Assembly (NCBI GenBank): GCA_030065235.1
Contig: JASJDC010000002.1
Location: 706,001 to 770,000 of the forward strand
Origin: Alphaproteobacteria bacterium
Lineage (GTDB): Bacteria; Pseudomonadota; Alphaproteobacteria; UBA8366; Aestuariispiraceae
Length of the DNA: 64,000 nucleotides
Direction of reading: 5' to 3'
In this document: positions 57,261 through 64,000 of the stretch, one piece after another
Layout of the letters: each line of letters opens with the position of its first letter
Position numbering within the stretch: position 1 is the first letter of the stretch
Program-made: the position numbers and the translations under genes
The notes under the pieces: model-generated
What the model was told of the DNA's origin: nothing
Database searches by the model: none
The model's input: only the letters and a program-made list of their open reading frames with translations

Positions 57261-57384
57261 TCCGAGCCTCGTCAAGTAGAGATCAAGTCAAAGTCAAATA
57301 AAACAAATAATATCCACTCTTTACTATTGTACACAGAGCGCTCGCAAAATAAAGGCGTCACGACCCGTCGTCTGGCGTCCGGAC

Positions 57385-57414
57385 AAAAAAAGACCCGGAG
57401 GGATGCTCCGGGTC
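57385..57414 (-). terminator. Rho-independent terminator after amtB
   Basis: Nine-base-pair stem GACCCGGAG / CTCCGGGTC around a five-base loop (57392-57414), followed on the minus strand by TTTTTTT at 57391-57385. It lies about 150 bases past the amtB stop in the 304-base gap before the aminotransferase gene and would isolate the glnK-amtB transcript. Nothing else was recognised in this gap (57261-57564). Confidence 0.85.
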
Positions 57415-57564
57415 AGTTTAGCGGGTGGAAACGACGCGCGCCGAAAAAACAACAAAAGGCGGCGCCGTGGAGGTCCTCCCGCCGACCCTCAGGATGTGAA
57501 GGCCGGCGGGCGGAACAACGCTGTCGCTATGGTTTCTGCATCTCTCGTCCGTTTTCCGGATCGC

Positions 57565-58923
57565 TTAGATGCGCTGCGAACCGCTGCCGAATTCGGGATA
57601 GGCTTCCAGCCCGAGCTCGGATTTGTCCAAACCGTCGACTTCGGCTTCTTCATCGGCGCGGATGCCGATGGAGACTTTCAGGATCAGCCAGACCACAAGG
57701 CTGGCGATGACGGTGAAGGCGCCGACTGCGACGATGCCGATCACTTGGACCACGAAGTCAGCGCCGCCGAAGATCGCGACTGCAAGCGTGCCCCAGATGC
57801 CTGCGACAAGGTGGGCCGAGATGGCGCCGACCACGTCGTCGATTTTCAGCTTGTCGAGCAGCGGCACCGCCAGGACGACAAGCACGCCGCCGATCGCGCC
57901 GACGATGATCGACATGAAGTGGTTGGTCAGGTCCGGACCCGCCGTGATGGAGACCAGGCCAGCGATCGCGCCGTTCAGCGCCATCGTCAGATCGATCTTG
58001 CCGTACATGATCTGGGTCAGGATCACCGCCGCCACGACGCCGCCGGCCGCAGCCAGGTTGGTGTTCGTGTAGACGATGGCCATCCAGGTGGCGTCCGCCG
58101 CGCTGCCCAAGGCCAGCACAGAACCGCCGTTGAAGCCGAACCAGCCGAGCCACAGGATGAAGGTGCCCAGCGTGGCGAGCGGCAGGTTCGCGCCCGGGAT
58201 CGGGTTCACGGAGCCGTCCGCGGCGTATTTGCCTTTCCGCGGACCCAGCAGGATGGCGCCGACAAGCGCGGCCCAACCGCCGACCGAGTGCACGATGGTC
58301 GACCCGGCGAAGTCCGAGAAGCCCATTTCGGCCAACCAGCCGCCGCCCCAGGTCCAGGAGCCCTGGATCGGGTAGATGATGCCGGTCAGGATGACGGTGA
58401 AGATGATGAACGGCCAGAACTTGATGCGCTCGGCGACCGTGCCGGAAACGATCGAGGCCGCGGTGGCGACAAAGACCATCTGGAAGAACCAGTCCGACGC
58501 GACCGAATAGCCGTTGCCGACCACTTCGGCGACCATCTCGTCGGTCGCTTCATCCGCGCCCAAGAGCGCCAGTTCGGCTTCCGACGGATTGTAGAAGGCG
58601 CCCGCCAGCGAACCGATATAGCCGCTGACGTCGGTGTACATCAGACCGTAGCCGATCAGGTAATACATGATGCCGGCGGTGGAATAGAGCGTGATGTTCT
58701 TTAGGCAGATCGTCGCCGTGTTCTTGGTCCGGACCAGCCCGCTTTCCAGCATGGCGAAGCCGGCGGCCATCCACATAACCAGGAAGCCGCTGACCAAGAA
58801 CGAGAACGTGTTGAAGACGTAGGCGGTCTCGTCGCTGACCGCCGCGGCCGCGGGGCCGACGGTGGCGATGCCCAACGCGCCAAGGACCGCTCCCACAAAG
58901 AGGGATTTTGTTCCGAGTTTCAT
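57565..58923 (-). CDS. amtB: Ammonium transporter AmtB
   Basis: The 452-residue channel protein has a cleavable-type signal (MKLGTKSLFVGAVLGALG to AAAA near residue 28) and about 11 membrane segments. Conserved elements are FLVSGFLVMWMAAGFAMLE, the first pore histidine in GSTIVHSVGGWAALVG, and the second in ISAHLVAGIWGTLAV. The protein moves ammonia across the inner membrane and is shut by GlnK, encoded 14 bases upstream. AAGGAG precedes the ATG. Confidence 0.95.
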   Translation of the reverse strand: MKLGTKSLFVGAVLGALGIATVGPAAAAVSDETAYVFNTFSFLVSGFLVMWMAAGFAMLESGLVRTKNTATICLKNITLYSTAGIMYYLIGYGLMYTDVSGYIGSLAGAFYNPSEAELALLGADEATDEMVAEVVGNGYSVASDWFFQMVFVATAASIVSGTVAERIKFWPFIIFTVILTGIIYPIQGSWTWGGGWLAEMGFSDFAGSTIVHSVGGWAALVGAILLGPRKGKYAADGSVNPIPGANLPLATLGTFILWLGWFGFNGGSVLALGSAADATWMAIVYTNTNLAAAGGVVAAVILTQIMYGKIDLTMALNGAIAGLVSITAGPDLTNHFMSIIVGAIGGVLVVLAVPLLDKLKIDDVVGAISAHLVAGIWGTLAVAIFGGADFVVQVIGIVAVGAFTVIASLVVWLILKVSIGIRADEEAEVDGLDKSELGLEAYPEFGSGSQRI

Positions 58924-58937
58924 TGTGCTGATGCTCC

Positions 58938-59276
58938 TTAAAGCGCTTCGTCGCCGGATTCGCCGGTGCGGATGCGCACGGCTTTCGCGATGTCCAGAAC
59001 GAAGATCTTGCCGTCGCCGATCCGGCCGGTCGCACCGGACTTCTGGATCGCTTCGACAACGCCGTCCGCCTGATCGTCGGAGACGGCAACCTCAATTTTC
59101 ACTTTTGGCAGAAAGCTCACCGAGTACTCGGCGCCGCGGTAGACTTCCGTCTGCCCTTTCTGTCGACCAAACCCCTTCACTTCGGAAATCGTCAAACCCT
59201 GCACGCCTAACCCCGTGAGAGCTTCTCTGACCTCGTCCAGCTTGAAGGGTTTCACAATAGCCATAACGAGTTTCAT
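58938..59276 (-). CDS. glnK: P-II nitrogen regulatory protein
   Basis: The 112-residue trimer-forming protein senses 2-oxoglutarate, ATP and ADP and, in its unmodified form, blocks AmtB. MKLVMAIVKPFKLDEVREAL opens it, and the T-loop GFGRQKGQTEVYRGAEYSVSFLPK includes Tyr51, the uridylylation site. The B-loop TGRIGDGKIFV follows. Linkage to amtB supports the glnK name over glnB. GGAGG precedes the ATG at 59276, 14 residues inside the open frame. Confidence 0.94.
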   Translation of the reverse strand: MKLVMAIVKPFKLDEVREALTGLGVQGLTISEVKGFGRQKGQTEVYRGAEYSVSFLPKVKIEVAVSDDQADGVVEAIQKSGATGRIGDGKIFVLDIAKAVRIRTGESGDEAL

Positions 59277-59335
59277 CGTCGGCTCCCTCCTGTTGTGTCC
59301 GCAGGCACGCATGTGCACTGCACCGAACCGGGGAT

Positions 59336-59351
59336 AACAAGAAGCGTGCCG
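59336..59351 (-). promoter_or_regulatory. Candidate sigma-54 (RpoN) promoter of glnK-amtB
   Basis: The minus strand reads CGGCACGCTTCTTGTT, which fits the -24/-12 consensus TGGCACG-N4-TTGCW at all but two conserved positions and keeps GG and the -12 dinucleotide ten bases apart. It lies about 60 bases before the glnK ATG, the expected place for nitrogen-starvation control by NtrC. No clear NtrC site is seen, but an inverted repeat TGCAGA-N9-TCTGCA is upstream at 59403-59423. Confidence 0.65.
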
Positions 59352-59358
59352 GAATCGC

Positions 59359-59423
59359 TTTTTCGCGAAAAACTAATAAAAACCAATATATTACAGTGAT
59401 GTTGCAGATGCGAAATGTCTGCA
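59359..59423. repeat. Palindromes upstream of the glnK promoter
   Basis: Two short symmetrical elements lie within 75 bases upstream of the sigma-54 site: TTTTTCGCGAAAAA at 59359-59372 and TGCAGA-N9-TCTGCA at 59403-59423. Position suggests binding sites for an activator or bending protein. Neither matches the textbook NtrC motif exactly. The rest of the 324-base gap to the hydroxylase gene has no coding frame. Confidence 0.5.
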
Positions 59424-59600
59424 TCGCCCAAATTTTGGCGCCGTAAATTTAAACAAGAAGGGCGAATTGCACATAATTTAGGCGCCCTCAATTCGGACAG
59501 GTGACGCGTCGAGCGGCCGTTCGGCGCATGGACTTCGCGCCTGGGCTTGGCCACAGTGCGGCCGTCGCCGAGCGGCGGCGGTCATGGATCGGGAGCGCGT

Positions 59601-60848
59601 ATGGAACAGGCGGATGTCATCATTGTCGGCGGCGGCATGGTCGGCGGCGCATTGGCCGCGGCTTTGGCGAAAGGCGGCCTGTCGGTCGCCGTCATCGATC
59701 GCGAGAGGCCCGCCGATCAGACCCTGCCGCAGTATGACGGCCGCGCCTCAGCCATTGCGCATGGCTCGAAACAGGCGCTGGCCGGCGTCGGGCTCTGGGA
59801 CGGGCCGGATGGGCTGGCGCCGCACGCCTCGCCGATTTGGGATATTCGTGTCGCGGACGGCCACATCCTCGACGGCGTCTCGCCGCTGTTCCTGCATTAC
59901 GATCATCGCGAGATCGGCGCGGACCCGTTCGGCTATATCGTCGAAAACCGGCGCACGCGGATCACGCTGGGGGCCGCGATGGCGCGGGACGACCGGATCG
60001 CCCTGTATGCGCCGTACGCCGCCACCGACCTGAAGACCGAGGCTGGTTATACCGAACTGACGGCAGCGCACACGGAGTCGGGTGAGGCGCTGACCCTGCG
60101 CGCGCCGCTCTGCCTGGCGGCGGATGGTAAGTTCTCGACGCTGCGCGACTGGGCCGGAATCAAACTGACGGGCTGGGCCTATGATCAGACCTCGCTTGTC
60201 TGCACCGTGCGGCATGAAGAGCCGCATCACGGCGTCGCGGTCGAGCTGTTTCTGCGCGGCGGGCCCTTCGCCATGCTGCCGATGACCGAGAACCGCTCCA
60301 ACGTCGTCTGGTCGGAGCGGTCAGACTTGGCGCGCGGCTACGCCGACCTGGCGGACGGGGCCTTTCTCGCCGAGCTCCAGACGCGGTTCGGCGATTGGTT
60401 GGGCGAGATCGAATTGGTGGGGCCGCGCTTCTCCTATCCGCTGTCGCTGCAGCATGCGGAGACTTATATCGGCGACCGTCTGGCCCTGGTTGGCGACGCG
60501 GGCCACGCGATCCATCCGATCGCCGGCCAAGGGCTGAATATGGGGCTGCGAGACGTCGCCGCCTTGGCCGAGGTGCTGGTCGACGCTAAGCGGTTGGGCC
60601 TCGATATCGGCGCGCCGACCGTTCTGCGGCACTATGAGCAATGGCGGCGCTTCGACAATATCCTGCTGGCGGGGGTCACGGACGGCCTCACCCGTCTGTT
60701 CTCCAATGATATCCCACCGCTGCGCCTGGCCCGCGATCTCGGCCTCGCCGCCGTCGACCGAATGCCGCCGGTCAAGAAGCTCTTGATGCGCCACGCGATG
60801 GGCGTCGTCGGCGACCTCCCCCGCCTAATCCGCGGCGAGGCGTTGTAG
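59601..60848 (+). CDS. UbiH/UbiF/COQ6 family FAD-dependent hydroxylase
   Basis: The 415-residue flavoprotein has the FAD-binding GGGMVGGALAAALAKGG at residues 10-26, and the ribose-binding LVGDAGHAIHPIAGQGLNMGLRDVAAL near residue 295. It belongs to ubiquinone-ring monooxygenases; which ring carbon it hydroxylates (C1, C5 or C6) cannot be told from this window. GGAG six bases before the ATG at 59601 supports the start. Confidence 0.93.
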   Translation: MEQADVIIVGGGMVGGALAAALAKGGLSVAVIDRERPADQTLPQYDGRASAIAHGSKQALAGVGLWDGPDGLAPHASPIWDIRVADGHILDGVSPLFLHYDHREIGADPFGYIVENRRTRITLGAAMARDDRIALYAPYAATDLKTEAGYTELTAAHTESGEALTLRAPLCLAADGKFSTLRDWAGIKLTGWAYDQTSLVCTVRHEEPHHGVAVELFLRGGPFAMLPMTENRSNVVWSERSDLARGYADLADGAFLAELQTRFGDWLGEIELVGPRFSYPLSLQHAETYIGDRLALVGDAGHAIHPIAGQGLNMGLRDVAALAEVLVDAKRLGLDIGAPTVLRHYEQWRRFDNILLAGVTDGLTRLFSNDIPPLRLARDLGLAAVDRMPPVKKLLMRHAMGVVGDLPRLIRGEAL

Positions 60849-60895
60849 CTGCGCGCCCTCCCTAATTGGGATACGCGGTAACATCATGCCTAACC

Positions 60896-60965
60896 GTCAC
60901 GCCGGACTTTGATCCGGCGTCCATCGGGCGGAGACATGGGCCCCGGATCAGGTCCGGGGCGACGG
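60896..60965. repeat. REP-like double-hairpin intergenic palindrome
   Basis: Two hairpins sit in tandem: GCCGGA-N6-TCCGGC at 60901-60918 and CCCCGGA-N5-TCCGGGG at 60941-60959, with near-complementary outer arms CGTCAC and GCGACG. The pattern (CGTC..CCGG..TGATCCGG..CCCCGGATC..TCCGGGG..GACG) is that of mobile or repeated extragenic palindromes common in alphaproteobacterial genomes. Only one copy was noticed in the window. Confidence 0.75.
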
Positions 60966-61073
60966 ATTTGCAAGTCACGCCCGGATTCTTCCTAACCCGA
61001 CATCCCTGGCGCCGGCCGGGTGCGACGCTTTCCGCCTTGCCGCGTGAGGCGCGGCGCTTATCTCTCTGGAACC

Positions 61074-61328
61074 ATGCAGAGACGGCGCGCCAAAAACGAC
61101 ACACGGCTGATCCGAGTCCTGACGGTGAACGCGGTCTCCGGCGCGGCGCTGGGCTGCGTCTGCGCGGCCGTGATCCTGAAGCTCGATATCGGCGGGCTGG
61201 GCGGCTTGTTGCTGGCGAGCGAGGAATCGTTGGCCGCCGCCATCCTGTTCTTCACCGGTTTCGCGACGACCTTCGGTTCCTGCGCCGTCGGCTCGGCCAT
61301 TATGGGTATTGGCCGCGACGACAGTTAG
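61074..61328 (+). CDS. Small hypothetical membrane protein
   Basis: The 84-residue protein has a basic N terminus (MQRRRAKND) and two hydrophobic segments (about residues 15-37 and 48-78) ending in a Gly-rich ATTFGSCAVGSAIMGIG. GGAACC just before the ATG at 61074 is a weak ribosome-binding site; the frame extends upstream to 61020. No family was recognised. Confidence 0.5.
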   Translation: MQRRRAKNDTRLIRVLTVNAVSGAALGCVCAAVILKLDIGGLGGLLLASEESLAAAILFFTGFATTFGSCAVGSAIMGIGRDDS

Positions 61329-61334
61329 CCCTCC

Positions 61335-61721
61335 CTAGGGATCGCGGCTCAGGCCTTCGCGGGCGAGGGCGTCGAGATAGGCGGCCCAGCGCGACTCCTG
61401 TTCCTGGCCAAGCTGGTATAGATAGCGCCAGGTATAGATCCCGGTGTCATGCAGGTCGTCGAAATCGATGCGGATCGCGTAATGGCCGACCGTCTCGACG
61501 CCGATGATCCCGACATGGCGTCGACCGGGCACGGTCTTTTTCTCGGAAGGCGCGTGGCCCTGCACTTCGGCCGACGGGCTCTCGACCCGGAGATATTCCG
61601 CCGGCAGATCGAAGACCGCGCCGTCGTCAAAACTGACGATCAGGCGCTTTTCAGCCTTCTTCAGTTTGATCTCGGTCGGCCAATGTTGGGTCGAGTGGCG
61701 ATCGTCGGACGAGTCGGTCAT
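61335..61721 (-). CDS. DUF971 domain protein
   Basis: The 128-residue protein matches DUF971 (the N-terminal domain of gamma-butyrobetaine hydroxylase): HWPTEIKLKKAEKRLIVSFDDG, VFDLPAEYLRVESPSAEVQGH and VGHYAIRIDFDDLHDTGIYTWRYLY. Stand-alone members are widespread in proteobacteria and have been suggested to work in iron-sulfur assembly. It follows Trm112 by 21 bases. Confidence 0.9.
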   Translation of the reverse strand: MTDSSDDRHSTQHWPTEIKLKKAEKRLIVSFDDGAVFDLPAEYLRVESPSAEVQGHAPSEKKTVPGRRHVGIIGVETVGHYAIRIDFDDLHDTGIYTWRYLYQLGQEQESRWAAYLDALAREGLSRDP

Positions 61722-61742
61722 CAGAGAAGCATGTGCGCCGGG

Positions 61743-61979
61743 TCAGGAACCCAGCTCCCGCGCCTCATAGGCCAGCATGATCGGGATGCCGTCGCGGATC
61801 GGATAGGCCAGGCCGGCCTGCTCGCTGATCAGCTCCTGCGCGGCGCGATCGTATTTCAGCGGCCCATGGGTCACTGGGCAGACGAGGAATTCCAGTAGTT
61901 TCGGATCGACCTGCCGTCCGGGGTCTTTCGATTGTTTGCTCTCGGGCGCCGCGCCGGCTTCTTCCGAACCATCGCTCAT
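61743..61979 (-). CDS. Trm112 family protein
   Basis: The 78-residue protein has the Trm112 pattern [42 protein letters not shown]. Short Trm112-like proteins act as stabilising partners of methyltransferases in archaea and eukaryotes; the bacterial role is unsettled. Its start overlaps the LON-domain stop by four bases. Confidence 0.9.
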   Translation of the reverse strand: MSDGSEEAGAAPESKQSKDPGRQVDPKLLEFLVCPVTHGPLKYDRAAQELISEQAGLAYPIRDGIPIMLAYEARELGS

Positions 61980-62704
61980 TGCCGTCCATGCTCCTCGTGG
62001 CTGGTCTCCAGAACCGCCATCTCAATCAGCGAGGTCAGAACATCCAACCGGTCCGAAAGAGTCGCCGCTTCCAGCAGCGCCTGTTTCTCCGACGCTTCAA
62101 ACGGGCAGATCATCGACAGCGAATTCACCAGGCGGCCGCCCGGCGTGTCGTTGACCACGTCCCAGTTGGCTTCGATGCCGCGGCCGGTGAAATAAGGGCG
62201 CAGGGATTTCAGCAAGCGCTCCTTGCTCAGTTCGGCGCCGTCATCTTCCCGCAAATCGGCCTCGAAGCCGGACCAATCCGGGCGCACGCGGCGGAAACCG
62301 TCCTTAAGCGCCAACTCGTCGCCGACCCGAAATCGCGCCACGCCTTTCAGATTGATCAGATAGCGGCCGTCATCGGTTTCCTCGAACCGAACAATCCGCC
62401 CGGCGCAGCCGATGTCGAACAGGTCGGGCTGCCCAGCCTCCTCATCCGCGTCGTCGGAGTCGTCGTCTCCGCTGTCAGACATTTGGTCATTGTCGTTCGA
62501 CGGGGCGGCGGTCTCCACGCGCGGGCGAGGCTGGATCATGCCGATCAAGCGTTCGCCGCTCAACGCGTCGGCGGTCATGTTCAGATAGCGGGTCTCGAAA
62601 ATATTCAGAGGCAGCATGCCGTGCGGCAGCAACAGCGCGCCCGATAGGGGGAAGACCGGCAGGATCGCCGGTAGATCGTCGAAGCTGGGGTCGAAGATGC
62701 TCAT
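61976..62704 (-). CDS. LON substrate-binding domain protein
   Basis: The 242-residue protein has [33 protein letters not shown] and the IGMIQPRP turn, then [28 protein letters not shown], the Lon N-terminal substrate-recognition fold without ATPase or protease. An acidic insertion of about 25 residues (rich in Asp, Ser and Glu, residues 70-95) interrupts it. It forms an operon with thioredoxin, Trm112 and DUF971 genes. Confidence 0.9.
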   Translation of the reverse strand: MSIFDPSFDDLPAILPVFPLSGALLLPHGMLPLNIFETRYLNMTADALSGERLIGMIQPRPRVETAAPSNDNDQMSDSGDDDSDDADEEAGQPDLFDIGCAGRIVRFEETDDGRYLINLKGVARFRVGDELALKDGFRRVRPDWSGFEADLREDDGAELSKERLLKSLRPYFTGRGIEANWDVVNDTPGGRLVNSLSMICPFEASEKQALLEAATLSDRLDVLTSLIEMAVLETSHEEHGRQ

Positions 62705-62720
62705 CCGCCGCGCCGCCCGA

Positions 62721-63638
62721 TCAAGAGAACATGATCGATGACATCCGGCGCCGGCCGTCCTGGGCCAAAGGATCGCTGAAGCCCAAGGCCTCGAAAATCT
62801 TCAGAAGCTGCAGCCGCGCCGCCTCCTCGTTCCAGTTCCGATCTTTCTTGAAGATCGTCAGCAGGTTCTCGATCGCCGGTTCGTTGTCGCCGGTCGCCGA
62901 TTGGGCGACGGCCAGGTCGTAGAGCGCGTGAAGGTTGTCCGGCTCGGCGTCCGCCCGGGCCTGCAGCGCCGCCAGTTCATTGCGCGCCTGATCGCCTTGC
63001 GCCGCGAGTTCGAGCGCCGCCAGGACCGAGACCATCTCCTGGCTCTTTGTCACCTCGTCCGGGAGCTGTTCGATGAAGGCCTGGGCGTCGTCGGTCTGGC
63101 CGATCTTGATCAGCGCCGTTGCGAACCCGGCCAAGGCCTTCACATCGGTCGGATCGTGATCGATCAATTGTCGGAAGATGTCGGCCGCGGCCGCGTGGTC
63201 GCCCGCCTCCGCCAATTCGGCCGCCTGGGCGTGCGCCGCTTCGATCGGGTTCTCACCCGCGGCGCCGCCGGCCGCCGCCAAGACGCGGTCGACGAAGCTC
63301 TTGATCTGGCTTTCCGGCAAGGCCCCGACGAAGCCGTCGACCGGGCGGCCCTGATGGAAGGCATAGACCGCCGGAATCGATTGGATCCGCATCTGCTGCG
63401 CGATCTCCGGGCTCTGGTCGATATCGATCTTGACCAGCTTCACCGCACCGCCGGCGTTCTTGACCACCCGCTCGATCGCTGGGCCGAGCGTCTTGCAGGG
63501 TCCGCACCAGGGGGCCCAAAAATCGACGATGATCGGCGTCTGCATGCTGGCGTCGATCACGTCGACCGCGAATTGGGCGGTGCTCGAATCCTTGATCAAA
63601 GTCTCGGCGCCGGGCGCGGCGGAGAGGTTCAATTCCAT
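62721..63638 (-). CDS. Thioredoxin-TPR co-chaperone, YbbN/CnoX-like
   Basis: The 305-residue protein has an N-terminal thioredoxin domain with the full WAPWCGPCKTLGPAIERV active site near residue 45, and a C-terminal tetratricopeptide array (residues 130-290). In E. coli the homologue lacks the second cysteine and acts as a chaperone holding proteins for GroEL and DnaK; here both cysteines remain, so it could be redox-active, as in Caulobacter CnoX. It precedes the LON-domain gene. Confidence 0.9.
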   Translation of the reverse strand: MELNLSAAPGAETLIKDSSTAQFAVDVIDASMQTPIIVDFWAPWCGPCKTLGPAIERVVKNAGGAVKLVKIDIDQSPEIAQQMRIQSIPAVYAFHQGRPVDGFVGALPESQIKSFVDRVLAAAGGAAGENPIEAAHAQAAELAEAGDHAAAADIFRQLIDHDPTDVKALAGFATALIKIGQTDDAQAFIEQLPDEVTKSQEMVSVLAALELAAQGDQARNELAALQARADAEPDNLHALYDLAVAQSATGDNEPAIENLLTIFKKDRNWNEEAARLQLLKIFEALGFSDPLAQDGRRRMSSIMFS

Positions 63639-63775
63639 CGGGGCGGGTTCCTAGTCTCTGGCGTCTCTGGCGCGGTCGGTCCCTGCCGCGCTGGCGCGTC
63701 GCTTGCGGTCAACGGCTGTTATGTGGCCGTTCGCGCTGAAGATGGCAAGGTGCTAGAGGCGCACGGCCGGGCCGA

Positions 63776-64000
63776 TCAGCCGGCCGCCTCGGTCGCTCCC
63801 AACGGCTTTAGCGCATCGAAATCCAGGATCGTCGGGTCCTTGCCTTCGGCTTTCAAGAAGGTCAACAGGTCGGCGCAAGCGATTTGGGTGGTGCGGTCGT
63901 TGCGCAGCGGGTGCGCGTTGACTTCGGACTGATCGAAAATCGCTTTGTCCAGCACAACGGCGATCCGGTTCTCACGATCGTTGATCACGCCGAAGGGCGT
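63776..64000 (-). CDS. YbaK/ProX-type aminoacyl-tRNA deacylase (5' end outside window)
   Basis: The 74 visible C-terminal residues TPFGVINDRENRIAVVLDKAIF, NAHPLRNDRTTQIACADLLTFL match the YbaK/prolyl-tRNA-editing domain. The frame is open to the window edge, where Thr-Pro-Phe-Gly continues, so the start is beyond base 64000. Such proteins free-standing hydrolyse mischarged Ala- or Cys-tRNA(Pro). Confidence 0.85.
   Translation of the reverse strand, partial: TPFGVINDRENRIAVVLDKAIFDQSEVNAHPLRNDRTTQIACADLLTFLKAEGKDPTILDFDALKPLGATEAAG

Noticed and set aside
57403-58704. 433-residue plus-strand open frame across amtB
   Set aside because: Repetitive His/Asp/Arg sequence antisense to a clear ammonium transporter; no ribosome-binding site or homology signal.
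1-64000. CRISPR arrays, tRNA or rRNA genes, transposases, prophage and defence systems
   Set aside because: I looked for spaced direct repeats, cloverleaf patterns and family motifs and saw none; the region is core chromosome.

Overview
This window is a stretch of alphaproteobacterial core chromosome, read with high confidence as the region around the replication origin. The gene order dnaQ-coaE-aroE-maf-(PPDK regulatory protein)-[gap]-hemE-hemH-hemJ-rho-mnmE-mnmG-rsmG-parA-parB-holA-lptE-leuS matches the origin-proximal block of Caulobacter, Rickettsia and many Rhodospirillales-type bacteria. High GC, SecB, HemJ, a DUF3576 lipoprotein, an alphaproteobacterial porin and an orphan CenR-like response regulator all fit a free-living, probably Rhodospirillales-like organism. 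I cannot name a genus.

Layout. 1-5989: fxsA (cut by the window edge), a histidine phosphatase, a small pentapeptide-repeat protein and secB on the plus strand, then dnaQ, coaE, aroE, maf and the PPDK/PEPS regulatory protein on the minus strand. 5990-6599: a 610-bp gene-free, partly AT-rich gap between divergent genes, predicted to be oriC. 6600-11775: heme genes hemE, hemH, hemJ, an orphan amino-acid-type binding protein, and rho. 11884-16682: minus-strand insert with a YiaV/YiaW-like pair, a quinone oxidoreductase and a DUF255 thioredoxin-domain protein. 16902-22867: mnmE, mnmG, rsmG, parA, parB with three perfect 16-bp parS palindromes. 22890-28931: holA, lptE, leuS, a DUF3576 lipoprotein and a porin with a clear terminator.

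29237-34605: YggS, an L,D-transpeptidase, an unknown alanine-rich protein, a CenR-like regulator, a metallo-beta-lactamase-fold hydrolase and a methyltransferase. 34615-40843: a complete oligopeptide-type ABC transporter (fused double ATPase, binding protein, two permeases). 41120-47935: a tightly coupled minus-strand set of four glycosyltransferases, a polysaccharide-deacetylase-like protein, a histidine phosphatase and a PH-like membrane protein, facing a cyclic-nucleotide-binding/methyltransferase pair (48395-49350). This glycan module is the best candidate for an undescribed system.

49362-57260: MipA/OmpV, exonuclease III, a class-I glutamine amidotransferase-like hydrolase, a sterol-desaturase-family hydroxylase, LolA, FtsK and an aminotransferase. 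57565-59276: amtB-glnK behind a good sigma-54-type promoter. 59601-64000: a UbiH-family hydroxylase, a REP-like palindrome, a small membrane protein, DUF971, Trm112, LON-domain and thioredoxin-TPR genes, and a truncated YbaK/ProX-type deacylase.

No tRNA, rRNA, CRISPR array, transposase, prophage or defence island was seen. Coordinates were taken by eye; starts were moved where a Shine-Dalgarno match or family length argued for it.
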